Shown: positions 1 to 9,256, numbered from the stretch's first letter. The stretch: DNA of 29,176 nucleotides from CAZQSL01 sp964595945 (GCA_964595945.1 CAZQSL010000039.1:1-29176), one strand, 5' to 3'. Notes: generated from the letters alone by a model not told the origin. Translations and numbers: made by a program.

Positions 1-1235
1 ACGATGATCTGCGCAGACACGATATTTCTTCATTCCCTGATTTTTGCCGCCACGCAGTTGACCCTCAGTCTCGTATTATTAGTCCGGGGGCGCTGTTCAG
101 CAGCAAGAAAATCTGGAACAGAGTTGTAGAACTGTATAATCAGAGGGAAATTGACGATTCCTTCATTGATTTCTACTGGACATGGCGTCACGCTCATCTG
201 CCAGTGCTCAGGCTGTTTGACGCGCAGATACCTCAGGCGGCTGTCTATCACACGATAAGCACCGGCTATGCGGGACTGCTTGCGTCGATTGCCAAACAGA
301 GAACCGGGGCGCCCATGCTGCTCACCGAACACGGAATATACACCCGTGAGAGACGCATCGAAATCGAACAGGCTGACTGGATACATGAACAGAAAGACAC
401 ATTTGCCGATGTCTATGGAAAAGTCAGTCCTTACAAGGAACTGTGGATCACTTTTTTCGATTATCTCAGCCGTATTGCCTACAACAGCGCTGACGAGGTT
501 ATCACACTGTTCGAGGGCAATCGCAAGGAGCAGATACTTGGCGGCGCGCCCCCTGAAAATACGAGCATCATCCCCAACGGAATCAACCTTACCATTTTCG
601 ACAGAAAAAAATCCTATGACAGTGAGCCAGAAGTGTTCAGCGTCGGATTTATTGGCAGGGTTGTACCGATCAAGGATGTGAAAACTTTTATCAGGGCATG
701 CAAAACCATAAAGGAACAGATTCCCAATACTCATTTCTACATCATGGGCCCTGTCGAAGAGGAAGCCGACTACTACATACAATGCAGGGCGATGGTCGAG
801 ATATTCGGACTCGAAAACGATCTGACTTTCACAGGCCCCGTGAATATGAGTGAAAAATATGCCGACATGGATGTGATCGTATTGACAAGCGTGAGCGAAG
901 CGCAGCCTCTCGTGCTGCTCGAAGCCAACTGCTGCGGGGTGCCATGCGTGGCGACCGATGTGGGAGCTTGTTCGGAAATCCTCAATGGCCGCGACACTGA
1001 AGATATCGCGCTCGGCCCAAGCGGACTGATCACGCCGATAGCTGACTCCAATGCCACAGCCAAAGCTGTTGTGACTCTTTTAAGAGACAGGAGGCTGCGT
1101 GCCAGGATGTCCGCTTCGGGCATTGCGAGAGTGGAAAGATACTATGATGAAGAAGATCTGAATTTCGCTTATCTCGATCTTTACAGAAAGTATATCGCGG
1201 AATACAGGAATCGAAAGAACGCGGCAGACTCCTGA
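1..1235 (+). CDS. pelF: PelF glycosyltransferase, 5' end outside window
   Basis: This is the cytosolic GT4 glycosyltransferase thought to polymerise the Pel exopolysaccharide from UDP-sugars. The reading frame is open from base 3 to the TGA at 1233-1235, giving about 410 visible residues; PelF proteins are usually near 500, so roughly 90 N-terminal residues lie left of the window. The frame shows the PelF-typical stretch TGYAGLLASIAKQRTGAP followed by LLTEHGIYTRERRIE. It then has a GT-B C-terminal half with GFIGRVVPIKDVKTF and the nucleotide-sugar-binding E-x7-E region around EAQPLVLLEANCCGVP. The first ATG at 204 is internal, because the matching protein sequence continues upstream. pelG follows after 36 bases, which supports the assignment. 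The Pel membrane-complex genes and the c-di-GMP receptor PelD are not in the window. Confidence 0.93.
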   Translation, partial: DDLRRHDISSFPDFCRHAVDPQSRIISPGALFSSKKIWNRVVELYNQREIDDSFIDFYWTWRHAHLPVLRLFDAQIPQAAVYHTISTGYAGLLASIAKQRTGAPMLLTEHGIYTRERRIEIEQADWIHEQKDTFADVYGKVSPYKELWITFFDYLSRIAYNSADEVITLFEGNRKEQILGGAPPENTSIIPNGINLTIFDRKKSYDSEPEVFSVGFIGRVVPIKDVKTFIRACKTIKEQIPNTHFYIMGPVEEEADYYIQCRAMVEIFGLENDLTFTGPVNMSEKYADMDVIVLTSVSEAQPLVLLEANCCGVPCVATDVGACSEILNGRDTEDIALGPSGLITPIADSNATAKAVVTLLRDRRLRARMSASGIARVERYYDEEDLNFAYLDLYRKYIAEYRNRKNAADS

Positions 1236-1271
1236 CGGATGGATTGCCCGGACAAGGAATAGTTAAGCTGC

Positions 1272-2645
1272 ATGGCTGGCATTGGATTCAGACTCAGAAG
1301 GATGCTCGACAGGGGGACTTACGCTTCGGCGTTCAGAGCTTACCTGTATTCGGCCCTGATTTCGTCAGGGCCCTGGCTCATAACCATTGCGGTCATCGCC
1401 ATGCTGGGGTTCGTGACTTCCACTCATTTGAGTTTCGAGAGTCAGAATACATTTCGCATTTCTGTCATTTACGTGTATGCCTTTTCTCTGATAACCACCG
1501 GGCTGTTGACAATGCCACTGACTCGCTATGTGGCTGATCTGCTGTATACAACGAGGATCGAGGCGGTTTTCCCTACCTATGCCGGCGCCTTGATAGTCGC
1601 GGGGATTGCTCAGTCGGTATTCGGCGCCATATTCTGTTTCGTTGTGAGCGGATGGGGCTTTTTCTATGCTTTCAATACGTGGATACTCTACATCAGCGTC
1701 AGTCTCACGTGGATAGCCATCATATTTCTCAGCACAGCGCGCGATTATTCGGCGATCGGCATCACCTTCGCCGTGAGCGGCGCGCTCAGCGTGCTCGCCG
1801 CGTGGTTACTCAGCCGTTTTCTTGGACTTGACGGCTGCATGGCCGGATTTACGGCCGGGCAATGCGCATTGTTTATCATTCTGACTATCCGTTTGAGCGT
1901 GGAGTTCAAATCAGACAGCTCAATCAGTTTCGAGTTCCTCTCATACCTGAAAAAATTCCCGGAACTTGCAGCCATTGGATTCTTCTACAACTTTGCAATT
2001 TGGGTCGACAAGTTTGTGTTCTGGTACAGTCCTGCCGGCCACCGCGTCACATCCTGTCTCAATGCCTGCGAACTCTACGACGCGATTTTCATTTCATATC
2101 TGACGATCGTGCCCGCCATGTCTATTTTTATGATAAGAGTCGAAACGAGTTTCTATGAGTTTTACAAAGGCTACTACAACGCTATTGTCTCCAAACAGAA
2201 TTACGTGACAATACTCAGCGTCAAGGAAAAAATGATCGCGAGTCTCAAAAATGGTGCCGTCGATCTTATCAAGGTGCAGGGTGCCATAACATTCCTATTC
2301 ATACTCGCCATCCCGTACCTCATTGTCCCGCTGAAAATGTCATGGCTGAGTGTCGGCATCCTTCGCATCTGCACCCTCACCGCTTTCATTCACGCACTCA
2401 AACTTTTCCTTCAGATATGCCTGCTCTATTTCGAATTTCGGCGCGAGGCCATGATACTGGTAATAACTTTTTTTGTACTCAATACAACGCTCTCGATCCT
2501 CAGCATTTATCTTGGCGAGCAGTATTGGGGCTACGGATATTTCGCCGCGACATTCATCACCCTGTTCATCGGTGTGCTCATATTTGACTACAAGATACAA
2601 AACCTTGAATACATCACGTTCGTGCGCCAGCCCGAACACTACTGA
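1272..2645 (+). CDS. pelG: PelG, Pel exopolysaccharide inner-membrane transporter
   Basis: PelG is a polytopic inner-membrane protein of the MOP/Wzx-like type that acts with PelF (and PelD/PelE) to move the Pel polymer across the membrane. The 457-residue product has the usual family length. It starts with the characteristic MAGIGFRLRRMLDRGTYAS, followed by about a dozen hydrophobic segments from residue 25 to the end. The ATG at 1272 is the first possible start because an in-frame TAG lies at 1260-1262. An AAGGAA sequence lies 12 bases upstream, a slightly long spacing. The gene follows pelF directly and is followed after 12 bases by the HDOD gene, so all three are probably cotranscribed. 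Confidence 0.95.
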   Translation: MAGIGFRLRRMLDRGTYASAFRAYLYSALISSGPWLITIAVIAMLGFVTSTHLSFESQNTFRISVIYVYAFSLITTGLLTMPLTRYVADLLYTTRIEAVFPTYAGALIVAGIAQSVFGAIFCFVVSGWGFFYAFNTWILYISVSLTWIAIIFLSTARDYSAIGITFAVSGALSVLAAWLLSRFLGLDGCMAGFTAGQCALFIILTIRLSVEFKSDSSISFEFLSYLKKFPELAAIGFFYNFAIWVDKFVFWYSPAGHRVTSCLNACELYDAIFISYLTIVPAMSIFMIRVETSFYEFYKGYYNAIVSKQNYVTILSVKEKMIASLKNGAVDLIKVQGAITFLFILAIPYLIVPLKMSWLSVGILRICTLTAFIHALKLFLQICLLYFEFRREAMILVITFFVLNTTLSILSIYLGEQYWGYGYFAATFITLFIGVLIFDYKIQNLEYITFVRQPEHY

Positions 2646-2657
2646 GAAGGGATAGCC

Positions 2658-3554
2658 ATGCCAGAAGACAAAATCAGATCATTGATGAATTACGTCGAAA
2701 AAATGCCACCGTTGCCACCAACTGTCGGAAAAATAGTCGAAGTCGCCAACAATCCCCAGTCGGGCATCGACGACATGGTCGAAGTCGTCTCAATCGACCC
2801 GGTCCTTTCAGCAAAGGTGATCAAGCTGGTCAACTCTCCATTTTTCGGGCTGAGAGAAAAAATATCGACCACTTCGAGAGCGGTGACTTACCTCGGTCTC
2901 AACGCGATCAAAAACCTCGCGCTCACTGTGCTCGTGCTCCGCAATCTTGCAAGCGACAGCGATAATGGCGGCATCGATATGGAAGAATTCTGGCGGCACT
3001 CTTTTGCTTGCTCGGTTGCTGCGCGCAGCATCGCCTTCAAGGCAGGCCTTGACGCTAAAACCGCCGACGACTGCATGATCGCGGGACTTCTCCATGACAT
3101 TGGCAAAATCGTTCTCATCAACTTTTCTCCAAAAGAATACTCGGCGGCTGTCGATCTTGTCAAAACTGGCTCGCTTTCAAGCATTGCGGCAGAACGAAGC
3201 GCCTTTCATGGCGAAAACGAAACGGTCAACGATGGCATGATCCCCTTCATCGACCACTGCAACGTGGGCTATCACCTATGTGTCAAATGGCGCCTCCCCG
3301 CTGTCCTCGCAGAACCAGTCAAGTATCATCATACGCCACTCGAATGCCCGGCACAGCAAAAAATCGTTGCAGTCATCGCCCTTGCTGATGAGTACTGCTG
3401 TGCGACAGGTTACGCTGGCATTGGTAACGAACGCGATTTTTCTCCATCACAGGATATTATTGAACTGCTTTCACTCACTGACGCAAACTTCGATGCTATC
3501 AAGGCTGATCTCGACAACAGAGTAGTCAGTGTCACGGAATATCTGATGCAGTAG
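2658..3554 (+). CDS. HDOD domain signalling protein
   Basis: The 298-residue soluble protein is almost entirely one HDOD domain. It opens with the family-typical MPPLPPTVGKIVEVANNP (residues 15-32). It then has SIDPVLSAKVIKLVNSPFFG (about 45-64) and an intact HD pair in GLLHDIGKIVL (His146-Asp147), with His114 in WRHS. HDOD proteins are non-canonical HD relatives that usually work as scaffolds or regulators in motility, stress and c-di-GMP pathways; here the HDxGK motif is retained, so metal binding cannot be excluded. The ATG at 2658 has a GAGAAGGG ribosome-binding site 7-14 bases upstream, in the short gap after pelG. Its place at the end of the pel genes suggests a role in controlling exopolysaccharide output, but that is inference from position only. 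Confidence 0.9.
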   Translation: MPEDKIRSLMNYVEKMPPLPPTVGKIVEVANNPQSGIDDMVEVVSIDPVLSAKVIKLVNSPFFGLREKISTTSRAVTYLGLNAIKNLALTVLVLRNLASDSDNGGIDMEEFWRHSFACSVAARSIAFKAGLDAKTADDCMIAGLLHDIGKIVLINFSPKEYSAAVDLVKTGSLSSIAAERSAFHGENETVNDGMIPFIDHCNVGYHLCVKWRLPAVLAEPVKYHHTPLECPAQQKIVAVIALADEYCCATGYAGIGNERDFSPSQDIIELLSLTDANFDAIKADLDNRVVSVTEYLMQ

Positions 3555-3578
3555 CAGGGAGTCGTTTCCGCTACTGCA
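3547..3578 (+). terminator. Weak hairpin after HDOD gene
   Basis: A 9-bp perfect inverted repeat (TGCAGTAGC and GCTACTGCA, 14-base loop) overlaps the HDOD stop codon. It is not followed by a proper T-run, so it is at best a weak or Rho-assisted terminator between two convergent transcription units. Confidence 0.35.
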
Positions 3579-3705
3579 ACCATGATTTTATTCGTTTGTC
3601 CCGTGCCGATTGATTCATGCCGCTACATATACTTTACACTGAGTGTCTTTCTGATCAAAACATTGAATTCTGGTTTTTGAGTTTCAACCATTTATCATAA
3701 TCCAT

Positions 3706-4971
3706 TCACCGGATAAACCTGATTTCGGCAAGCCCGCATTTTGAAACCGCGAAGTTGCGTCCTGTCACATTGTCGTGATATACGCCTCGCGCGACCGTCC
3801 CCACATACCGGTTTTCAATGATCTTCCCGGTCCTGTAGTCGGTCACGGCGTACATACCATCGAAATAACCGGCCGAATACACTTTTCCTTCCGTCTCTTC
3901 AAACTGAATATCGCGCACGCCGCGAGGAGCGTCAAGATAACGCATTGTCTTGAGCGTGGCGGCATCGACAACGGCAATTTTCGATTTCATCGGAAGTGCA
4001 AGCAGGATAGCGTCATCACGGACACTTGTGGCCATGCCGAAAATGAAAGTGTTGAACCGCTTCGCGCGGATATGCTTGAGCGAATAAGCATCGAGGCTTG
4101 AAAGCACCCCGGTCGCCCATGTCGAATAATAGATTTCGCTCCGTCTGTCATTGGCGCCAAGCGCATAGCCGCTGTTATATTTGAGATGGTATTCACGCAC
4201 TTCATCAGCGTTGCCAGCCACTGTCAGTGTCCGTTTTTCAGACAGGAAATAGTATTTTCCGCGAAATGCCAGCGCGTCGGTATACATGCCTTTTGAAGTT
4301 TTTTCAGATTGCTGTTCGTGCTGATCCAAGTTGAAGTAGTGAATTGTATTTTCAGCGAAATCCCCCGCATAGAAGAGCCTTCGACTCACCATCAGACCTC
4401 TTTCGACATAGCCCGGCAGCCTTATGTCTTCTGACTTTCCGCATCCGTCACGCGTGATGACCAGTCCGTATCGAGTGGTCAATATTGATGAATCTCCCTG
4501 CCTGTAGACATCATAGAGATCAGTAATATCACTGCGTATGGTTTTTACATGAGAATCATTGGCAGAACACTTTGCCGCCCACATGGTTACCATCTGCTTC
4601 ATACCGTTCAGGGAGACAAAACCCGAAAAAGACAAAAGTCCCGCAAGCAGAAAAAACGACAAGGTCTCGACGCCTTGTCTCAGACCTTTTTCCCACGCTC
4701 CCACGATGAGCGGGACGCCACCGGCTGCGAAGACGATCACTGCCGCATACCACGACATATCGACGGCAAGGGCAATTATCAGACATGCGGAAGTGGCAAG
4801 ACCTACCCTTCGGTACGAATTGATCATGACACTACGGTGTTTAGAAAAGACAATGAGTAACAGAAATGCAAGCGTGGGGCCCGACGTCAGATACAGAACT
4901 GGTACATTGGCAATCGACATCAGGGGCAGCAATAAAGCGATCGGCGTTATTAGTCTGCTGTCTGCCCTCAT
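3706..4971 (-). CDS. Membrane protein with C-terminal beta-propeller-like domain
   Basis: I do not recognise this 421-residue protein as a named family. The first 130 residues hold four or five hydrophobic segments, for example ITPIALLLPLMSIANVPVLY and LATSACLIIALAVDMSWYAA. They loosely resemble the small integral-membrane modules of the DUF2232/YybS type. From about residue 135 the protein turns hydrophilic and shows repeated short beta-rich units (such as SKIAVVDAATLKTMRYLDAP and GKVYSAGYFDGMYAVTDYRTGK) typical of YVTN/WD-like beta-propellers. A membrane-tethered propeller is therefore likely. It starts 31 bases after fhs with a GAGG site close to the ATG, and so probably belongs to the folE-fhs transcript; a functional link to one-carbon metabolism is unproven. 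Confidence 0.7.
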   Translation of the reverse strand: MRADSRLITPIALLLPLMSIANVPVLYLTSGPTLAFLLLIVFSKHRSVMINSYRRVGLATSACLIIALAVDMSWYAAVIVFAAGGVPLIVGAWEKGLRQGVETLSFFLLAGLLSFSGFVSLNGMKQMVTMWAAKCSANDSHVKTIRSDITDLYDVYRQGDSSILTTRYGLVITRDGCGKSEDIRLPGYVERGLMVSRRLFYAGDFAENTIHYFNLDQHEQQSEKTSKGMYTDALAFRGKYYFLSEKRTLTVAGNADEVREYHLKYNSGYALGANDRRSEIYYSTWATGVLSSLDAYSLKHIRAKRFNTFIFGMATSVRDDAILLALPMKSKIAVVDAATLKTMRYLDAPRGVRDIQFEETEGKVYSAGYFDGMYAVTDYRTGKIIENRYVGTVARGVYHDNVTGRNFAVSKCGLAEIRFIR

Positions 4972-5002
4972 AATGCCTCGTGATCAGAATTGGCGTTGCG
5001 GA

Positions 5003-6787
5003 TCAGAAAAGGCCTTTGACCCTGCCGGACGCGGTATCGACATCGATACGACGGAAGGCGGGATCGGAACTGGTGCCCGGCATGAGCTTTATATCACCCG
5101 CGACGGGGACGAGGAATTTTGCGCCGCCATAAGTGAGGATGTCACGGATGAACAACGTCCAGTTTTTCGGCCGGTTTTTTAGTGCGGGTATGTGCGAGAG
5201 GCTGAGATGAGTTTTGACCATGCAGGTGGCGAATTCGGCAAAATCGGGGGAGGATTCCATGCGTTTGGCTTTTTCAGTGGCGAGTGACGAGTATTCGACT
5301 CCATCGGCGCCATAGACTTCTCTGGCGATGATCTCGATGCGCTGGCGGAGCGGCGCTGACTGGTCATAGAGTAATTTGAAAGCTGGCGGTTCGTTGCAGG
5401 CTTCGACGACCGCGTCGGCGAGTTCGAGCGCGCCCTCGCCGCCAAGCGCCCAGTGGTTGGAGAGTGCGCATCGCGCGCCCGCCGTTTCGGCGACTCGGCG
5501 GATGATGGCGATTTCAGATGGTGTATCAGTCGAGAATGAATTGATGCAGACGACAGGAGTGATACCGGCCTTGCGGACGGTTTCGATGTGGGCGACGAGG
5601 TTTTCGCAGCCCTGTTCGACGAGTGCGGCATTTTCGGATGTGTATGCTGCATCGAGTGGACGGCCCGGGACGACAGTGGGACCGCCGCCGTGCATCTTGA
5701 GTGCGCGGATGGTGGCGACAATGACTGAGCAGTTGGGCGTCATGCCACTGAGCCGGCATTTGATGTTCCAGAATTTTTCGAATCCGATGTCGGCTCCGAA
5801 TCCGCTTTCGGTGACATGATAGTCGGTGCATTTGAGAGCGATCCGGTCGCTGACTATGGATGACTGGCCGACGGCGATATTGGCGAAAGGACCGGCATGG
5901 ACGAATACCGGCTGGCCTTCGAGGGTCTGGAGTATGTTGGGATTGAGCGCGCGGACCATCCAGGCGGTCATGGCGCCATCAACTTCGAGATCGGCGGTGG
6001 TGACGGGCGCGCCATTGCGGTCGCAGGCGACGATAATGCGGCCCATGCGTTCGCGCATGTCGGCGAGGCTGGTAGCTATGGCGAGGATGGCCATGACTTC
6101 GGAACTGACGGCGATAGCGAATCCGCTGCGCATCATGAATCCGTCGAGTTTGGTGTCGCCGAGGCCGATAATGATGTCACGTAGCGACTGGGCGCAGAAA
6201 TCCATGACCCATTTCATTTCCACATTGCGGGGATCGACACTGATGCGTTTGAGATTCTTTTCTGCGAGCGTGGCATCATCATAATTGAATTCGTGCTGCA
6301 TGCGCGCGGTAAGCGCGACCATGGCGAGATTGTGGGCATTGACGACAGCGTCGATGTCGCCGGTGAGGCCGAGCGAAAACGGAGTAAGAGGGATGCACTG
6401 CGCGCGGCCACCGCCTGCCGCGCTGCCCTTGATATTGAAAGTAGGTCCTCCTGATGGCTGTCGTATGCCGCCTGAGACGCGATGTCCGCGCCTGCCGAGT
6501 CCCTGCACGAGCCCCATCGTGGTAGTGGTTTTGCCCTCGCCAAGCGGAGTAGGTGTGATGGCCGTGACTTCGACATATTTGCCGTCAGGCTGGCCGGCCT
6601 TGCGTTCGAGCAGACGGGCAAAATCGACCTTCGCCATGTAGTGCCCATAAGGGATGAGTTCATCCATCGTTATATCGAGATCGGCTGCTATGTCATAAAT
6701 CCTGGGCATATCGGTTTCGGCAATTTCTGCAACCTTGTAATCAGGCATACAGTTAGCGGCGAGGTTGAGTTTTTCCACTTCTCTCAT
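5003..6787 (-). CDS. fhs: Formate-tetrahydrofolate ligase
   Basis: The enzyme joins formate to tetrahydrofolate using ATP to give 10-formyl-THF. It feeds purine synthesis and serves the methyl branch of the Wood-Ljungdahl pathway in acetogens and glycine/purine fermenters. The 594-residue product carries the P-loop TPTPLGEGKTTTT (near residues 78-90). It also has the family signature IRQPSGGPTFNIKGSAAGGG, the block PLTPFSLGLTGDIDAV, and the expected C-terminus with VPVAGDIKLMPG ending in GLF. It is somewhat longer than the roughly 557 residues of common bacterial enzymes; the extra length sits partly at the N-terminus. A GGGAG site lies 9 bases before the ATG. It is 25 bases downstream of folE, consistent with a folate-centred operon. 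Confidence 0.97.
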   Translation of the reverse strand: MREVEKLNLAANCMPDYKVAEIAETDMPRIYDIAADLDITMDELIPYGHYMAKVDFARLLERKAGQPDGKYVEVTAITPTPLGEGKTTTTMGLVQGLGRRGHRVSGGIRQPSGGPTFNIKGSAAGGGRAQCIPLTPFSLGLTGDIDAVVNAHNLAMVALTARMQHEFNYDDATLAEKNLKRISVDPRNVEMKWVMDFCAQSLRDIIIGLGDTKLDGFMMRSGFAIAVSSEVMAILAIATSLADMRERMGRIIVACDRNGAPVTTADLEVDGAMTAWMVRALNPNILQTLEGQPVFVHAGPFANIAVGQSSIVSDRIALKCTDYHVTESGFGADIGFEKFWNIKCRLSGMTPNCSVIVATIRALKMHGGGPTVVPGRPLDAAYTSENAALVEQGCENLVAHIETVRKAGITPVVCINSFSTDTPSEIAIIRRVAETAGARCALSNHWALGGEGALELADAVVEACNEPPAFKLLYDQSAPLRQRIEIIAREVYGADGVEYSSLATEKAKRMESSPDFAEFATCMVKTHLSLSHIPALKNRPKNWTLFIRDILTYGGAKFLVPVAGDIKLMPGTSSDPAFRRIDVDTASGRVKGLF

Positions 6788-6812
6788 GGAGTTGATCTCC
6801 CGTGTGATATGG

Positions 6813-7397
6813 TTATCGCTGCCTGATCAGCGCGAGAGTTTCCTCACGTGTAGCCTGACTCTTGCGGAAGAGACCCCGGACAGAAGATGTGACCGTAGTG
6901 GTGCCCGGCGCTTTGACGCCGCGCATGGTCATGCAAAGGTGTTCGGCTTCGATGACAACCATCACTCCCTTGGGATCGAGCTGCCCGGCGAGCACTTCGG
7001 CTATCTGCTCGGTAAGACGCTCCTGCACTTGCAGGCGGTGCGAAAGCACGCGGGTGACTCGCACGAGCTTGCTGAGTCCGGTAAAGCGGCCGCCATCTGG
7101 GATATAGGCGACATGGCACTTGCCGATGAATGGAAGCATGTGATGTTCGCACATCGAAAAAAACGGGATATCCTTGACAAGCACGATTTCGTCATAGCCC
7201 TCTGGGACCATGAGCTTGATCTCTTCTCCGGCGTCCTTGCCGATGCCGGAAAAAATCTCCTCATACATATCTGCGACGCGTGAGGGAGTGTCCACGAGAT
7301 CGCCACGTCCGGGATCATCTCCGATCGCTATGATAATATCGCGCACCGCGCTGATGATTTTCTCTTTGTCAACCAATTCGAGCAACCTCCAATACAT
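6813..7397 (-). CDS. folE: GTP cyclohydrolase I
   Basis: FolE converts GTP to 7,8-dihydroneopterin triphosphate, the first step of tetrahydrofolate (and pterin or queuosine-type) synthesis. The 194-residue product contains the zinc ligands Cys83 and His86 in FFSMCEHHMLPF and Cys155 in AEHLCMTMRGV. Other family blocks are GLSKLVR and the near-C-terminal TTTVTSSVRGLF. The start is ambiguous. The ATG at 7397 has only an AGGA placed too close, while a strong GGAGG lies inside the ORF at about 7386-7390, 9 bases before an in-frame TTG at 7376. Starting there gives 187 residues beginning MVDKEKIISAVRD, which matches the N-terminus of compact bacterial FolE. The gene leads the folE-fhs operon and is divergent from the lipoprotein gene. 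Confidence 0.96.
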   Translation of the reverse strand: MYWRLLELVDKEKIISAVRDIIIAIGDDPGRGDLVDTPSRVADMYEEIFSGIGKDAGEEIKLMVPEGYDEIVLVKDIPFFSMCEHHMLPFIGKCHVAYIPDGGRFTGLSKLVRVTRVLSHRLQVQERLTEQIAEVLAGQLDPKGVMVVIEAEHLCMTMRGVKAPGTTTVTSSVRGLFRKSQATREETLALIRQR

Positions 7398-7549
7398 TGT
7401 CCTGAATACAAACTCTACCGCCCATTCATACCTTTTTCAACCTGTGACATCAAATGCAGCGTGCGCCCCCGGACAGCCTTGCGAAGTTGTGCGAGACGAA
7501 GCCATGCTCCTTGTGATAGAATGAAAATCAGATGACTGGAGGCCACAGG

Positions 7550-8845
7550 ATGAAAATCACCACAACCGCAATATTTATCTCGCTGTGCCTCTTGCTGTCA
7601 GGATGCGGCATGGCAAAAAAAATCCCCCGCAACCATGCCGAACTCAAGTACGACTACGCGATGACAGAAAGTCCCGCCCCATCCGATTTCAGTTTCGTAT
7701 GGACTTCGATCTACAATGACAACACGCTCGGAGAACTCCACGGCAGCCTTGCCAACGACGCAAGCGACTACGTGGGCATCGGCGTAATAGGTTTCATTGA
7801 TGAAAACAAAAAATTCACGACAGCGCCCTGGCTCATGAAACTGCGATACGACGGTGTCAAAGAATACGACTACGCAGTCACGACAATATCCAATGACGCG
7901 ATACTCACCGGTATCGCGCAAATGAGCGATGGCAACTACATGGCAGTGGGACAAACAAAATGCCCTGGCATCGCAAGCGGGAAATGTATCGCGACATTCC
8001 TCACTAAATTTCAGCCCAACGGAGCGGTGGAGTGGAAAAACATCATGTCTCGCTCGACCATCTATCGCTCATTCGGCTCAATCACCTGCCGCGGCACATC
8101 ATGCTACATCCCCAGCCTCAAAGCAAAATCAGGCTCATCACGACGCGCGCTCTATATCATCGAAGCAGATACCACCGGCAAAATCACCGAACATAAAATC
8201 ACTGATCTCGAAAAAGCATATTACATGGAGATCATCTCCACAAGCGACAACGGATTCATCCTGACCGGCATCGAAAACATCTCCGAAACACCCGCTGCGC
8301 CCATGACAAGCTGGATGATCAAGGTATCGTCCGAATGGAAACCCCTTTGGCATACCACCCTGAAATCACCCGGCAACACCAGGATCGTATCATCATCCCC
8401 AACACATGACGGCGGCGCCTATGCCGTACTGGTCAACAGGGACGACAATGCACTTGACACCATCTGGTTCGCCCGCATATCCCCCGACGGCAAACTCCTG
8501 TGGCAGCGCGCACTCAACTACGAAGTGTCAGACGGCGACAAACCATTCGAAGCCATCACGCTCGACGACGGTTCGATGTTTGTGGCCGGAAAACTCGTGG
8601 TGCCACCCTCCGGAAGCGAAAATCAACAGGATTTCTTCGCATACCATTTTGATCCGGACGGCAACATCGCATGGCATAATTCGGCCTGTCTCTTCCCTGA
8701 TATCAGCAAACAGAAATCCATCACGGTCGACTACGCCCCCAACAAAGATATTCTGATCGCCGGCTACGGCAACGACGAACAATATGACTGTCCTGAAAAC
8801 GCCAACTGCTCGGTGTCATTCGTCATTAAAATGGTACGACGCTAA
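7550..8845 (+). CDS. Exported lipoprotein with repeated beta-propeller-like units
   Basis: This is a predicted lipoprotein of 431 residues. The N-terminus MKITTTAIFISLCLLLSGC is a class II signal with Cys19 as the lipidated residue. I choose the ATG at 7550 because a perfect GGAGG (7538-7542) stands 7 bases upstream and a clean lipoprotein signal begins there; the ATG at 7532 would place the ribosome-binding site inside the coding region. The mature part has repeated units of the form DGGAYAVLVNRDDNALDTIW, ARISPDGKLLWQRAL and DDGSMFVAGK. These resemble the PQQ/SBBP-like repeats of propeller proteins that follow a datum through 'element... value' strands. Several Cys pairs (for example CPGIASGKC and CPENANC) suggest disulfides after export. 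No enzymatic function is recognisable. It is monocistronic as far as the spacing shows. Confidence 0.75.
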   Translation: MKITTTAIFISLCLLLSGCGMAKKIPRNHAELKYDYAMTESPAPSDFSFVWTSIYNDNTLGELHGSLANDASDYVGIGVIGFIDENKKFTTAPWLMKLRYDGVKEYDYAVTTISNDAILTGIAQMSDGNYMAVGQTKCPGIASGKCIATFLTKFQPNGAVEWKNIMSRSTIYRSFGSITCRGTSCYIPSLKAKSGSSRRALYIIEADTTGKITEHKITDLEKAYYMEIISTSDNGFILTGIENISETPAAPMTSWMIKVSSEWKPLWHTTLKSPGNTRIVSSSPTHDGGAYAVLVNRDDNALDTIWFARISPDGKLLWQRALNYEVSDGDKPFEAITLDDGSMFVAGKLVVPPSGSENQQDFFAYHFDPDGNIAWHNSACLFPDISKQKSITVDYAPNKDILIAGYGNDEQYDCPENANCSVSFVIKMVRR

Positions 8846-8894
8846 CCCATTCCCTCCCATTCTCCACACACAGTGCCCCAATTGACATATACAG

Positions 8895-8923
8895 TTGAAA
8901 AGAAACCTTTAGTGCGTTAATAT
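8895..8923 (+). promoter_or_regulatory. Sigma-70-type promoter candidate
   Basis: TTGAAA (8895-8900) and TAATAT (8918-8923) are separated by exactly 17 bases and lie about 43 bases before the ATG of the small membrane protein gene. A second -35-like TTGACA at 8882 has no -10 at correct spacing. It is the likely start of transcription for the 8966-10983 gene set. Confidence 0.5.
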
Positions 8924-8965
8924 AAAGAGTGATATGTCGCCAAATATCTACAGGATAATGCACAG

Positions 8966-9217
8966 ATGGCAGGCAAGGAAAAAAACGCAAAAAAAACCGT
9001 GGCGAAACCGGCTGCCGCAGTCGAAGAAACAGCAGAAACAGAAGCTATGGTCTGCGAGGACTGCGGTACGGTGCATCATCTGCCAGCCCCCCCCGAAGAC
9101 AGGGGTGACGAACTCAAGCTCATCGCCCTATGCGCCGGCGGCGTGCTGCTGATAGCGCTGCTGTGGGTCTGGATATTCAAATTCGGCGTGCCGCTCGTTA
9201 AAAGTATGACAGGCTGA
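8966..9217 (+). CDS. Small CxxC membrane protein
   Basis: This 83-residue protein of unknown function has three parts. There is a Lys/Ala-rich N-terminal stretch (residues 1-28). A single knuckle MVCEDCGTVHHL (about 28-39) has two Cys and two following His that could bind zinc. One hydrophobic segment, LIALCAGGVLLIALLWVWIF (about 51-70), would anchor it in the membrane. An AGGA lies 10 bases before the ATG and a promoter-like sequence lies further upstream. It is followed after 39 bases by the hspR-like gene. The composition is not that of a shadow ORF, and the reading frame ends cleanly before the next ribosome-binding site. No family name can be given. Confidence 0.6.
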   Translation: MAGKEKNAKKTVAKPAAAVEETAETEAMVCEDCGTVHHLPAPPEDRGDELKLIALCAGGVLLIALLWVWIFKFGVPLVKSMTG

Positions 9218-9256
9218 CCAGACAGCCACACCCACGATATTCTACCGAGGACAGAC

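Noticed and set aside
30..782. 250-residue minus-strand ORF opposite pelF
   Set aside because: Overlaps the pelF coding frame, which has clear family motifs; no ribosome-binding site or recognisable domain.
5376..6284. Long plus-strand ORFs opposite fhs
   Set aside because: Shadows of the GC-rich fhs gene; the minus-strand product matches a known enzyme over its entire length.
8882..8887. Perfect TTGACA as -35 for the 8966 gene
   Set aside because: No -10 at 16-18 bases; the TTGAAA at 8895 fits better.
7640..9118. ACTCAAG half-sites resembling the HspR HAIR element
   Set aside because: Only single half-sites inside coding sequence, without the inverted partner at 7-base spacing.
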